A DNA stretch of 47,569 bases from Candidatus Wolfebacteria bacterium (GTDB lineage Bacteria > Patescibacteriota > Minisyncoccia > Phycocordibacterales > NVSU01): positions 1 to 47,569 of the forward strand of contig NVSU01000008.1 in NCBI GenBank assembly GCA_002401345.1, read 5' to 3'. Below the pieces are notes generated by a model. It did not search any database. It saw nothing but the letters and a program-made list of their open reading frames with translations, and was not told the DNA's origin. Made by a program: the position numbers and the translations under genes. Positions 14,414-22,534 of this stretch are shown here, piece after piece (the first letter of the stretch is position 1; the number at the start of each line of letters is the position of its first letter).

Positions 14414-14532
14414 TGGTATATTTTTAAATTACACTTCTGGTTATAGTAAAACACATACTTCACCGATTGCCAAATAGAGCATTATATTGTATATTAAATG
14501 CAGATAAATTAAGTTCCACTAAATTTAATATT

Positions 14533-14973
14533 ATGCTAAATAAATTTCCTATAAATAAGATTACTAAGACTGTACGTGAGCTTATTCGGAATGAAGAATG
14601 TTTTATTGAAGCAAGATTCCTATATATTGATTCTGAAAGTGGGTTAGGTTATGTCGATTTAAATGCGACTGCATTTCCTGGTTGGGATCCGACTGCAAGA
14701 CTTAAAATAATGAAAGTCAAAAGAGGATTCCTTGCATTCGTACATGATCCCTTATTAGATTCTATGTTCTGGAGCTTATGGAAAGCTGAATTTGATAGCT
14801 TGAAAAATTCCCCTGAATCATATGGAGAAATTATAAAATTTTGCATGTTTCATGAGTTAGAGAAAAGCGTCGAGCAACTTGAAAGGGAAAAAGCTGAAGC
14901 TTTACTACATGAAAAATATGAGGATATACGTAAGATCCAAGATGCTATTGATCGCCAAACAAAAAATGAATAA
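14533..14973 (+). CDS. hypothetical protein with a C-terminal UVR-like helix pair
   Basis: The frame opens at a TTG (14467), but the ATG at 14533 gives a more protein-like start (MLNKFPINKITKTVRELI), leaving 146 residues. The middle contains a beta-rich stretch (GLGYVDLNATAFPGWDPTARL). The end (about 115-143) reads LEREKAEALLHEKYEDIRKI with helix-turn-helix spacing, much like the UVR motif of UvrB/UvrC and ClpC regulators such as McsA. UVR motifs mediate protein-protein contacts. The N-terminal part is not recognised. A strong terminator follows eight bases after the stop. Confidence 0.6.
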   Translation: MLNKFPINKITKTVRELIRNEECFIEARFLYIDSESGLGYVDLNATAFPGWDPTARLKIMKVKRGFLAFVHDPLLDSMFWSLWKAEFDSLKNSPESYGEIIKFCMFHELEKSVEQLEREKAEALLHEKYEDIRKIQDAIDRQTKNE

Positions 14974-14980
14974 AATATAT

Positions 14981-15011
14981 AAGATCCGATATAAGTATCG
15001 GATCTTTTTTT
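14981..15011 (+). terminator. intrinsic terminator
   Basis: GATCCGATA (14983-14991) and TATCGGATC (14996-15004) form a perfect 9-bp stem with loop TAAG and a following T-run. Confidence 0.9.
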
Positions 15012-15062
15012 GTACGTATATAGAGTTTGCTTTTTCGGCCGATATTTAGTATTCTCGATTGT

Positions 15063-15221
15063 ATGTCACAAGATAGATTAATAAAATTAACGTGCTCAAA
15101 ATGTAAAAGGGTTAATTACTGGAGCAGTAAGAATAAAAAGCTAGTAGAGAGGAAGATTGAGCTTAAGAAATACTGTAAATGGTGTAAGGCGCAGCAAATT
15201 CATAAGGAAGCGAAAAAGTAA
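15063..15221 (+). CDS. rpmG: 50S ribosomal protein bL33
   Basis: This is a small zinc-ribbon ribosomal protein. From the ATG at 15063 it is 52 residues (MSQDRLIKLTCSKCKRVNYW...), with the two Cys pairs CSKC (11-14) and CKWC (37-40) and the family-typical ELKKYC and HKE near the end. A longer frame starts at 15027 but adds 12 residues not seen in L33. TAGTAT lies about ten bases before the chosen ATG. rpmG next to tRNA-Trp is a common bacterial arrangement (usually followed by secE-nusG, absent here). Confidence 0.93.
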   Translation: MSQDRLIKLTCSKCKRVNYWSSKNKKLVERKIELKKYCKWCKAQQIHKEAKK

Positions 15222-15253
15222 TCTTTCGCAATATTTTTAATTTGATATACTAA

Positions 15254-15283
15254 AAAAGAATTAGCTTCGGCTCATTCTTTTTT
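15254..15283. terminator. bidirectional hairpin terminator
   Basis: An AAAAGAAT-t-AGC arm and a GCT-c-ATTCTTTT arm around a TTCG tetraloop, with A- and T-runs on both sides. It separates rpmG from tRNA-Trp. Confidence 0.75.
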
Positions 15284-15316
15284 ACATTGGGATGATTTGA
15301 TAGCTAAATAATGAAA

Positions 15317-15387
15317 GGGTCTATAGTTTAATGGTAAAATTTCGGTCTCCAAAACCGACGTTCCAGGTTCGAGTCCTGGTGGACCCG
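15317..15387 (+). tRNA. tRNA-Trp(CCA)
   Basis: A 71-nt cloverleaf with acceptor GGGTCTA/TGGACCC, anticodon stem TCGGT/ACCGA around loop CTCCAAA (anticodon CCA) and T-arm CCAGG-TTCGAGT-CCTGG. The discriminator is G, as in bacterial tRNA-Trp. Terminal CCA is not encoded. No T-arm repeat element follows this tRNA. Confidence 0.96.
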
Positions 15388-15408
15388 CACTAAATAACAC
15401 CTCTTTTT

Positions 15409-16332
15409 CTATTTCAAAAAATCTTTAACCAGAGCTTCTATTTTCACTATTTCAGTTGGATTGAACCAATGAATTTTTTTATTGCGTTTAAACCACGTAT
15501 TTTGTCTTCGTGCGTACTGCCATATTGCAGTTGCTAATTGATCTATGAATTCTTCCTCTGTTATTTTCTTTCTCAGATAGAGAGCCATATATTTATACTC
15601 AAGGCCGAGTTCGTCCATTCGCTTCCATGAGAGTCCTCCGCCAGTGGGCGGATTATGAAGTATGCGAGCTTCATCTATCATTCCTCCGCCAGCTGGCGGA
15701 TACATTCTTTTTTTAAGTCTGATTTTTATTTTACTCTTAAGTTCATCGTCACCTATACGAAGACCTATTAGGAGTACATCATATGGACTTTCTTTTTTCT
15801 GACTGGGGACACTTCCAAGTTCAGTCGCAATTTCAATTGCTCGAATTAATCTTCTTTTATTTTTTATATCTACTGTCTGTGAGCGAGATGGATCTATTTT
15901 AATAAGCATGCTGTACAACTCATCAATTGATTTTTCTTCCAACTCTTTTCGCAGTGCTTCATTGGGAGCTACCTCTGGAAAAGTCATATTAGATACAACG
16001 GTATCAATATAGAATCCTGTACCACCCACTAGTATCGGAACATGACCGCGTTCAGTTATCTGCTGTATTTTTTCTTCGGCAAGTTTCTTGTACTCAAACG
16101 CAGTAAATCTTTTTTTTGGATTTTCTACATCAAGGAGATAGTGAGGTACACCCTTCATCTCAGCCCTTGTGATTTTTCCAGTTCCCAGGTCTAATCCTTT
16201 GTATACTTGCCTAGAGTCTGCAGAAATGATCTCCCCGTCAAATGTAAGCGCGATATCAACACCAACATCACTTTTTCCTGTTGCAGTACGACCGAGAATC
16301 ACAATTAATTTAGATTTATTATTAGATGTCAT
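15409..16332 (-). CDS. miaA: tRNA dimethylallyltransferase
   Basis: MiaA adds dimethylallyl to A37 of tRNAs reading UNN codons, such as the Tyr, Trp, Cys and Leu(CAA) tRNAs of this window. The P-loop GRTATGKS is at 14-21, followed by SADSRQVYKGLDLGTGK (38-53), VGGTGFYID (102-110), RRLIRAIE (160-167) and the C-terminal WQYARRQNTWFKR (271-283). Two extra stretches, YPPAGGG (211-217) and NPPTGGG (227-233), interrupt the usually continuous 'GMIDEA...LH-GLSW' region. They are encoded by copies of the palindromic repeat, both in frame, so the protein probably tolerates them as loops. It is divergent from the peroxiredoxin gene. Confidence 0.95.
   Translation of the reverse strand: MTSNNKSKLIVILGRTATGKSDVGVDIALTFDGEIISADSRQVYKGLDLGTGKITRAEMKGVPHYLLDVENPKKRFTAFEYKKLAEEKIQQITERGHVPILVGGTGFYIDTVVSNMTFPEVAPNEALRKELEEKSIDELYSMLIKIDPSRSQTVDIKNKRRLIRAIEIATELGSVPSQKKESPYDVLLIGLRIGDDELKSKIKIRLKKRMYPPAGGGMIDEARILHNPPTGGGLSWKRMDELGLEYKYMALYLRKKITEEEFIDQLATAIWQYARRQNTWFKRNKKIHWFNPTEIVKIEALVKDFLK
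15637..15652. repeat. palindromic repeat inside miaA, copy 1
   Basis: TCCGCCAGTGGGCGGA differs by one base from the 16-bp palindrome at the centre of the tRNA-associated elements. It adds codons for PPTGG in frame. Confidence 0.8.
15685..15700. repeat. palindromic repeat inside miaA, copy 2
   Basis: TCCGCCAGCTGGCGGA is identical to the palindromes at 151-166 and 467-482. It adds codons for PPAGG in frame. Confidence 0.85.
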
Positions 16333-16359
16333 ATGAATATGATACTATAAATATATAAC

Positions 16360-16947
16360 ATGGAAACAGCAGAACACAATTCAATAATGAAAATAGGGGA
16401 TTCTCTTCCTGAGATAAAAATGAAGGCATTTTTTCAGGACAATGAGGTAGATTTTAATACATCTGACTATAAGGGCAAGTGGCTTATATTGTTTTTTTAT
16501 CCAGCCGATTTTACTTTTGTATGTCCAACTGAATTAGAAGAGCTTGCAGATATGTATGATGAATTTACTAAAGAAGGAGCTGAAATAGTAAGTGTGAGTA
16601 CAGATACAGTTTTTGTGCATAAGGCGTGGCACGACACTTCTAAAGCCGTAGGTAAGATTACATTCCCAATGGTTGCTGATCCGACAGGCTCACTCAGTAG
16701 ACTTTTCGGCACATACATTGAAGAAGAGGGACTTTCATTACGGGGAAGTTTTATTATTGATCCAGATGGAATTTTGCGAGCTATGGAAATAAATGACAAT
16801 AGCATCGGTAGAAATGCAAAGGAGCTTCTGAGAAAGTTACAAGCGGCAAAGTTTATTAAGGAACATGAAGGAACGGTATGTCCGGCAGGTTGGAAGCCAG
16901 GAGATGAACCTCTTCATCCAGGAATGGATCTCGTAGGAAAAATATAG
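16360..16947 (+). CDS. ahpC: 2-Cys peroxiredoxin, AhpC/Prx1 type
   Basis: This enzyme reduces hydrogen peroxide and organic peroxides through a thiol cycle. The peroxidatic Cys is C55 in the motif FTFVCPTE, and the resolving Cys is C174 in GTVCPAGWKPG, the arrangement of typical 2-Cys enzymes. The Arg of the active site (R128 in LSLRGSFIID) is present. The length of 195 is normal. A TACTAT box lies 12 nt before the ATG. It is divergent from miaA. No AhpF or thioredoxin reductase gene is in view, so the electron donor is unknown. Confidence 0.93.
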   Translation: METAEHNSIMKIGDSLPEIKMKAFFQDNEVDFNTSDYKGKWLILFFYPADFTFVCPTELEELADMYDEFTKEGAEIVSVSTDTVFVHKAWHDTSKAVGKITFPMVADPTGSLSRLFGTYIEEEGLSLRGSFIIDPDGILRAMEINDNSIGRNAKELLRKLQAAKFIKEHEGTVCPAGWKPGDEPLHPGMDLVGKI

Positions 16948-16955
16948 ATAAAATT

Positions 16956-16980
16956 AAAAACAGCCTATTGGGCTGTTTTT
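16956..16980. terminator. terminator between ahpC and tRNA-Leu
   Basis: AAAAACAGCC and GGCTGTTTTT form a perfect 10-bp stem around TATTG. It can serve ahpC on the plus strand and the tRNA on the minus strand. Confidence 0.9.
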
Positions 16981-16987
16981 AAAAATG

Positions 16988-17069
16988 TGCCGGAGGTGGG
17001 ACTTGAACCCACAAGCCTTGCGGCACGCGATTTTGAGTCGCGCATGTTTACCAATTTCATCACTCCGGC
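16988..17069 (-). tRNA. tRNA-Leu(CAA)
   Basis: An 82-nt class II tRNA on the minus strand: acceptor GCCGGAG/CTCCGGC, anticodon stem CGCGA/TCGCG with loop CTCAAAA (anticodon CAA, reading UUG), variable arm TGCCGCAAGGCTT and T-loop TTCAAGT. The discriminator is A; CCA is not encoded. Confidence 0.96.
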
Positions 17070-17186
17070 ATATTTCAATATTACTTCACATAATGTCAAA
17101 AATCAATTTATCTGCCTCCGGAATAATTTGATTTTATTTTTACCACACGGCAAAGTGTGATAAGATTATCATTATTATACATACAT

Positions 17187-18464
17187 ATGGACTACACACA
17201 CTCACAAAGCAACTCAATATTTTGGATTGATGTGGACAAAATTAAGCCCAATCCATATCAGCCTCGGCGAGAATTCGACCAAGCTCGACTACAGGATCTA
17301 TCTGATTCAATTCGTCAGTATGGTGTACTTCAACCAGTTGTAGTATCTAGAATTGAAGTAGAAAAGGGAGATGGTGGAATAGTCACAGAGTATGAACTCA
17401 TAGCAGGTGAGAGACGTCTACGAGCTTCAAAGTTAGCTGGACTCTCACAGATACCGTCACTTATACGAACTGGCGATGACAGTAGGCTTAAACTTGAAAT
17501 AGCAATTATTGAAAATCTTCAACGAGAGGATTTGAATTCAGCTGACAGAGCAAAAGCATTTGAGAGACTCGCTAAAGAATTTAAATTTACTCATGCGCAA
17601 ATTGCCCAAAAGGTAGGGAAGAGTCGTGAGTACGTCTCTAATACATTGCGTCTCCTTACATTATCTGATGAAATATTAAGTGCATTAAGTCAGGGGAAAA
17701 TTAGTGAAGGCCATACACGTCCAATTATGATGCTTAACGGAAGACCTGAAGAACAGCAAACATTATTTAAGGAAATTTTATTTAGAAAAATAACTGTACG
17801 GGAAGCTGAGCGTATCGCACGTGGGATTGCAACTGATAAAATTAGGAAAAAGGAATTGATGCCTGATCCGCATATAAAGGAAATTCAAAATAAATTTGAA
17901 GAAGCGTTAGGTACTCGAGTTCACATAAATAGAAAAGAGAAGGGAGGGAATATAACCATTGATTATTTTTCATCTGAAGATCTGGAGAAAATTCTTGCAT
18001 TAATCAAAAGTGATGAGAAGAAGAAATCAACAGACATGATAAATAAATACATATCATCGAATGATGAGACTGTTTCAGAAACCCCCATAGATCCAACTCA
18101 ATTGATTGGTGATGAGTTAAATAAAAGTAATGAAGTATCTGACGACCTTCATAGTGATATCACCATTGTCGAGCCGACTCCTGATCCTACCCAAGCAACC
18201 AATGATGAAAGCGTTATAGAAACATCTACAGATACAGATCAATTGATTACTGATGACATAAGTAAAAGTAGCGAGCTATCTGATGACCTTTACAGTGATG
18301 TGTCTAGTGTCGAGCCGTCTCAAGACTCTACTCAACTGACAAATGACGATCTTAATAATGATTTAAACACTAATGCAGACCTACTTGATGATCGCTCAAA
18401 TGATGAAATTGAAAAATCTGAAAAGGATGCAGATTTGTATAACATTCAAAATTTCTCAATCTAG
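17187..18464 (+). CDS. parB: ParB/Spo0J chromosome-partitioning protein with a repetitive acidic tail
   Basis: The N-terminal ParB/CTPase domain starts IDVDKIKPNPYQPRREF and contains the GERRLRAS motif and the ENLQREDL segment. The helix-turn-helix (THAQIAQKVGKSREYVSNTL) reads parS. A normal ParB ends near LEKILALIKSDEKKK; here about 130 more residues follow, very rich in Asp, Ser, Thr and Glu. Two imperfect repeats of about 50 residues stand out (units ending VEPTPDPTQ and VEPSQDSTQ). The ATG at 17187 is preferred over a GTG at 17157 because TATTAT ends eight bases before it. parA is not adjacent. Confidence 0.92.
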   Translation: MDYTHSQSNSIFWIDVDKIKPNPYQPRREFDQARLQDLSDSIRQYGVLQPVVVSRIEVEKGDGGIVTEYELIAGERRLRASKLAGLSQIPSLIRTGDDSRLKLEIAIIENLQREDLNSADRAKAFERLAKEFKFTHAQIAQKVGKSREYVSNTLRLLTLSDEILSALSQGKISEGHTRPIMMLNGRPEEQQTLFKEILFRKITVREAERIARGIATDKIRKKELMPDPHIKEIQNKFEEALGTRVHINRKEKGGNITIDYFSSEDLEKILALIKSDEKKKSTDMINKYISSNDETVSETPIDPTQLIGDELNKSNEVSDDLHSDITIVEPTPDPTQATNDESVIETSTDTDQLITDDISKSSELSDDLYSDVSSVEPSQDSTQLTNDDLNNDLNTNADLLDDRSNDEIEKSEKDADLYNIQNFSI

Positions 18465-19924
18465 CCTTTAAAAAACTTCTTAAAAAGTGAGTTTTCTTGA
18501 AGGTATGCTCGAATATGTTTTTTAGCAAGGCTCGTCTTACTGTAGTCGAGCCATTTATTTGTAGGGTGGGCACTTTTTTTAGTTACTATTTCAACTATAT
18601 CTCCGTTTACTAGCTTCGTGCTCAGAGTGCTCATTTTTCCATTAATCTTTGAACCTGAGACATGATTACCTATATCTGAATGTATTCTATATGCAAAATC
18701 GATAGGTGAGGAACCCTCTGGGATATCAACCACATCTCCTTCAGGAGTAAAGACAAATATTCTATCCCTAAAGAAATCCATTTTGAGATGTTCAAGGAAT
18801 TTGTTTGGTTCAGCAATTCCTTGCTGTAATTCCTTCATCTCTTCAATCCATTCATATGATTTTCCTAATTTTTTTGGATGTGCACTTGACGCACTTTCTT
18901 TGTATGTAAAATGAGCGGCAATTCCATATTCTGCCTCTTGATGCATTTGATTAGTTCGCATCTGAATTTCTGCAATACCTCCATCGCTCGTGAGTACATT
19001 TGTGTGAAGGCTTTGATATCCATTCGGCTTTGGAAATGCGATATAGTCTTTTATTCGACCAGGAAGTGGTCTCCATAATTTATGTACAATACCTAATACT
19101 CTGTAACTATCTTCAATGGTAGGGACTATAACTCGAAGCGCAATAATGTCATCAATTTTTTCAATATCCATATTCTTGCGCTTCAATTTTTGCCATAAAC
19201 TATATTTATGTTTAATTCGCGCATCAATAGTGACATTATTTATGTCGTGTTTAGCTATTTCTTTTGCAAGCGTAGTACGGAGTTTACTTTTAAACTTTTC
19301 ATCAACCTTACTTCTTTGCCTTAGAAGATCTTTAACAAGCTCATATTCTTCAGGAAACACATATGGAAATGCGAGATCTTCTAGTTGAGCTTTTAGTTTA
19401 CCCATACCAAGACGACTAGCGAGTGGGGCATGAATCTCTAGAGTCTCAAGTGCAATACGTCTTTGTTTGTCTGGGCGAACATGTTCAAGTGTTTGCATGT
19501 TGTGCAATCTGTCTGCTAGTTTGATAACGATTACTCGAACATCCTCAGACATTGCTATAAAGAATTTACGAAGACTCTCAACATGTCGTTCTCGTCCTTT
19601 ATATTTTAACGTTCCAAGTTTAGTAACCCCATTAACTAAAAACAATACGCTTTTCCCAAATTTCTTCTCAATATCATCTTCTGTAATATCTGTATCTTCA
19701 ATTGTGTCATGCAGTAGACCTGCTTGAATAGTTTTAATATCCATACCTAATCGTGCAAGATTTTTTCCTACCTCGAATACGTGAACGAAATATGGTTCGC
19801 CGCTATTTCTTTTTTGTTCTCTATGAGCTTCCTCTGCAAATTCATATGCCTGAGTTATCTTTTTCATATCTGCCTCTGTGGGAGTTGTCTTAAAGAGATC
19901 AAATATTTCTTTTACATCTGTCAT
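18461..19924 (-). CDS. rel: RelA/SpoT-type (p)ppGpp synthetase/hydrolase without ACT domain
   Basis: This is the stringent-response enzyme. The HD hydrolase domain shows H48, HD at 72-73, ED at 76-77 and KLADRLHNM (135-143). The synthetase domain shows RIKHKYSLWQKLKRKN and the nucleotide-binding YQSLHTNV and EIQMRT motifs. A TGS domain follows (IFVFTPEGDVVDIPEGSSPIDFAYRIH). Both active sites look intact. At 487 residues it stops right after TGS, so the helical, zinc-finger and ACT domains that sense ribosomes and amino acids in full-length Rel are missing. It is convergent with parB; their stop codons overlap by 4 bp. Confidence 0.92.
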   Translation of the reverse strand: MTDVKEIFDLFKTTPTEADMKKITQAYEFAEEAHREQKRNSGEPYFVHVFEVGKNLARLGMDIKTIQAGLLHDTIEDTDITEDDIEKKFGKSVLFLVNGVTKLGTLKYKGRERHVESLRKFFIAMSEDVRVIVIKLADRLHNMQTLEHVRPDKQRRIALETLEIHAPLASRLGMGKLKAQLEDLAFPYVFPEEYELVKDLLRQRSKVDEKFKSKLRTTLAKEIAKHDINNVTIDARIKHKYSLWQKLKRKNMDIEKIDDIIALRVIVPTIEDSYRVLGIVHKLWRPLPGRIKDYIAFPKPNGYQSLHTNVLTSDGGIAEIQMRTNQMHQEAEYGIAAHFTYKESASSAHPKKLGKSYEWIEEMKELQQGIAEPNKFLEHLKMDFFRDRIFVFTPEGDVVDIPEGSSPIDFAYRIHSDIGNHVSGSKINGKMSTLSTKLVNGDIVEIVTKKSAHPTNKWLDYSKTSLAKKHIRAYLQENSLFKKFFKG

Positions 19925-19977
19925 ATAGGTAGTGTAGACTGAATATACTTAAATGTAAATTATTATGTAGGCAAAAT

Positions 19978-20002
19978 AAAAGTAGGCTATATGCCTACTT
20001 TT
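19978..20002 (-). terminator. terminator of topA
   Basis: AAAAGTAGGC (19978-19987) and GCCTACTTTT (19993-20002) form a 10-bp stem that overlaps the topA stop. A short T-rich stretch follows on the minus strand. Confidence 0.75.
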
Positions 20003-22208
20003 ATGTTTTCTTTTTGAATCCACGTCTCTTTTTTTCTTCTGCAAATATTTCTAATGCTCGTTCATACGTGACTGTATAAGGATCATCGGGTGCCTTAAGC
20101 GAGCGGAAATCCTTCTGATGAACAACGTAGGGCCCAAAGCGTCCAATATTGGCACTTATCATCTCATTAGTGTCTGGATGTGGACCAAGCTCGCGAGGAA
20201 GACTCAAATATTTTACTGCGTCCTCAAGAGTGATGTCTTCTGGATTTATTTCTTTGGGAATACTTGCCATGCGAGGTTTCTTACCTTTTACCTTTTCTCC
20301 AAGCTGTACATACGGACCAAAACGTCCAACTTTTCTATAAATATTTTGTTCAGTATCTGGATGAACTCCAATAGGTTCTTCTTTTCCAATTTCTTTACCT
20401 TCCATAGTCAATGCTCCTTCACAATCTGGATATTTTGCACAACTGAGGAATTTTCCGCCTCGACCAAGTTTGATAACCATTTTTTTCTTACATGTAGGAC
20501 ACTTGAACTTCTTATCTGCATCTCCAAGTGTTGTAAGTTTTGGAATATCTTCTTTAGATGCAACTTGTTTTGCAAATGGTGTATAGAAATCTTTTAATGT
20601 TTTAAGATACTTTCTTTTTCCTTCTGCGACTTCATCAAGTTCTGTTTCCATTTCAGAGGTAAATGAATCACTAATGTAATCAGCGAAGTGTTCCTCAAGG
20701 AATGAACTAACCACATCACCTGTGTCAGTTGGTTTGAGCGACCTGCTTTCTTTATCGACGTATCCACGTTCTGTAATTGTTCGTATTGTCGGAGCATATG
20801 TTGAAGGGCGTCCAATGCCACGTTTTTCAAGCTCTTTAATAAGACCAGCCTCAGAATATCTATTAGGCGGCTGAGTTTGTTTTTCTTCACTTTGAATATC
20901 TTTGAGTTGTATTGAGTCACCAACGTTAAGTTGTGGAAGCTCAACATCTTCACCTCGAGCACCTGTATCCACTGCAAGCCATCCTGGAAATATAATTCGT
21001 GATCCGTTCACAGAAAAATTTGGTATTGCTTGCCCGTTCATCTTTTTTGATGAGGTAGTGGTTCCTTTTTCTACATTTGCAGAAAGTTTTGTTTTGAATA
21101 TTTTTGCCGGACTCATTTGAGAAGATATTGCACGTGACCAGATAAGCGAGTAGAGCTTTTTCTGATCATCACTGCGTCCTCGTATTGGTTGCTTCACATT
21201 TGTTGGTCGCACAGCTTCGTGAGCCTCCTGAGCACTTTTACTCTTAGTTTTATACGTTGTCTCTTGTACGTACTCTTTTCCATATTCATCTTTTACGTAT
21301 GAAAGAATTTGTTTTTGAACTTGTTTTGAAATAGTAGTACTGTCAGTTCTCATATAGGTGATATATCCAGCTTCATAGAGTTTTTGTGCGACCATCATAG
21401 TTCGAGATGGAGAAAAACCAAGTCGTGAGCTTGCAGTTTGCTGAAGCGTTGAAGTGGTAAATGGGGCACGAGCGGAACGCTTTGTTTCACTTTCTTTAAT
21501 ATTCATCACAGACCATGTACCTGCTTTTCCAACCTTCACTATTCGATCAGCTTCCTTTTTTTCTTTAGGCTCTTCGTCACATGTAAGAATAAAAGAAGCT
21601 TTTTTCTTAGCAGAGAACTCTCCTGTAAGCACATAGTAGGTAACTGGATTAAAGGCACGAATTTCTCTTTCACGTTCCATTATAATACGTAGTGCGGGGG
21701 ATTGAACTCTTCCTGCAGAAAGACCATATCGTACCTTTTTCCATATAAGCCCTGAAAGGTCATATCCAAACAATCGATCAAGTACTCTTCGTGCCTCTTG
21801 AGCACTTTTTAGGTTTTCATCTATGAGTCGAGGATGTTTAATAGCCTCTTGAACAGCTTCTTTTGTAATTTCATTGAATACTATTCGTTTTGGATTTTTT
21901 AATTTGAGTGCTTCAGCAAGATGCCATGCAATAGCTTCACCTTCTCGGTCGGGGTCAGTCGCCAACAGTACTTCATCAGCTTTTTTTGCGGCTTCCTTGA
22001 GTTCCTTCACAACTTTTTCTTTACCCTTTGATATTTCGTAATGAGGAATAAAACCACCTTTTATATCGATAGCTTCTTTGTTGCTTTTAGGAAGATCACG
22101 AATATGACCAACACTGGATTTTACTTTGTATCCAGCTCCTAAATATTTTTCAATTGTCTTAGCTTTCGCTGGGGACTCTACAATTAATAATTTACTCATT
22201 GCATTCAT
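20001..22208 (-). CDS. topA: DNA topoisomerase I (type IA)
   Basis: The enzyme relaxes negative supercoils. The Toprim domain starts LLIVESPAKAKTIEKYL and has the metal site DPDREGEA (85-92). The active-site Tyr is Y285 in YITYMRTDST. A Cys4 zinc ribbon follows (CPTCKKK...CAKYPDC, about 565-590), then two glycine-rich C-terminal repeats (GRFGPYVQLG and GRFGPYVVHQ). Starts at 22208 and 22199 (MSKLL) are both possible. A TATAGT box lies four bases before the first ATG and 13 before the second. The upstream gap carries tandem hairpins. Confidence 0.96.
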   Translation of the reverse strand: MNAMSKLLIVESPAKAKTIEKYLGAGYKVKSSVGHIRDLPKSNKEAIDIKGGFIPHYEISKGKEKVVKELKEAAKKADEVLLATDPDREGEAIAWHLAEALKLKNPKRIVFNEITKEAVQEAIKHPRLIDENLKSAQEARRVLDRLFGYDLSGLIWKKVRYGLSAGRVQSPALRIIMEREREIRAFNPVTYYVLTGEFSAKKKASFILTCDEEPKEKKEADRIVKVGKAGTWSVMNIKESETKRSARAPFTTSTLQQTASSRLGFSPSRTMMVAQKLYEAGYITYMRTDSTTISKQVQKQILSYVKDEYGKEYVQETTYKTKSKSAQEAHEAVRPTNVKQPIRGRSDDQKKLYSLIWSRAISSQMSPAKIFKTKLSANVEKGTTTSSKKMNGQAIPNFSVNGSRIIFPGWLAVDTGARGEDVELPQLNVGDSIQLKDIQSEEKQTQPPNRYSEAGLIKELEKRGIGRPSTYAPTIRTITERGYVDKESRSLKPTDTGDVVSSFLEEHFADYISDSFTSEMETELDEVAEGKRKYLKTLKDFYTPFAKQVASKEDIPKLTTLGDADKKFKCPTCKKKMVIKLGRGGKFLSCAKYPDCEGALTMEGKEIGKEEPIGVHPDTEQNIYRKVGRFGPYVQLGEKVKGKKPRMASIPKEINPEDITLEDAVKYLSLPRELGPHPDTNEMISANIGRFGPYVVHQKDFRSLKAPDDPYTVTYERALEIFAEEKKRRGFKKKT

Positions 22209-22221
22209 TAGTACTATATTT

Positions 22222-22380
22222 GCAAATGAGAAGCAAGTAAAAGTTTACTTTTACACTGTTCGAGTGCTGGAAATATATGAGATGTAGTGCTCATATATTT
22301 TCAAATGAGAAGCAAGAGAAAGCTTGCTCTCACAGTGTTCGAATGATGTAAATATATGATACAAAGTATTCATATATAAG
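22222..22380. repeat. tandem 79-bp repeat with a conserved hairpin
   Basis: Copies start near 22223 and 22302 (CAAATGAGAAGCAAG in both). The first forms a perfect 11-bp stem AAATATATGAG/CTCATATATTT (22271-22300). The second keeps the stem although its sequence changed (ATATATGA-TAC with GTATTCATATAT). A smaller hairpin GTAAAA/TTTTAC precedes it in copy 1, where copy 2 has GCAAG/CTTGC. Stem preservation despite change suggests a folded RNA or DNA element upstream of topA. Confidence 0.65.
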
Positions 22381-22430
22381 AATTTATTTTTGCAAATGCC
22401 AAAAATCAATAATTGTAACGAATATGATTT

Positions 22431-22506
22431 TTAAGCACCCCGTGAAATAAAATTTAATTAAATTTTAGTTTTCTTTTTTAAAAGAAAATCATTTCACTGG
22501 GGTTAA
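22431..22506. other. predicted three-way-junction element
   Basis: An outer stem pairs TTAA, CCCC and GTGAAAT (22431-22448) with ATTTCAC, GGGG and TTAA (22491-22506), with a three-base bulge on one side and one base on the other. Inside are two perfect palindromes: AAAATTTAATTAAATTTT (22449-22466) and TTTTCTTTT/AAAAGAAAA (22469-22488). No coding frame of note overlaps. It lies between dprA and topA. It could be a small RNA, a dprA 3' end or a DNA cruciform. Confidence 0.55.
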
Positions 22507-22534
22507 GAAAAATGCATTTGCTCGCGCATTATTT

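Noticed and set aside
22431-22506. Replication origin
   Set aside because: A/T palindromes alone are not enough; no DnaA-box cluster, and dnaA/dnaN are not nearby.
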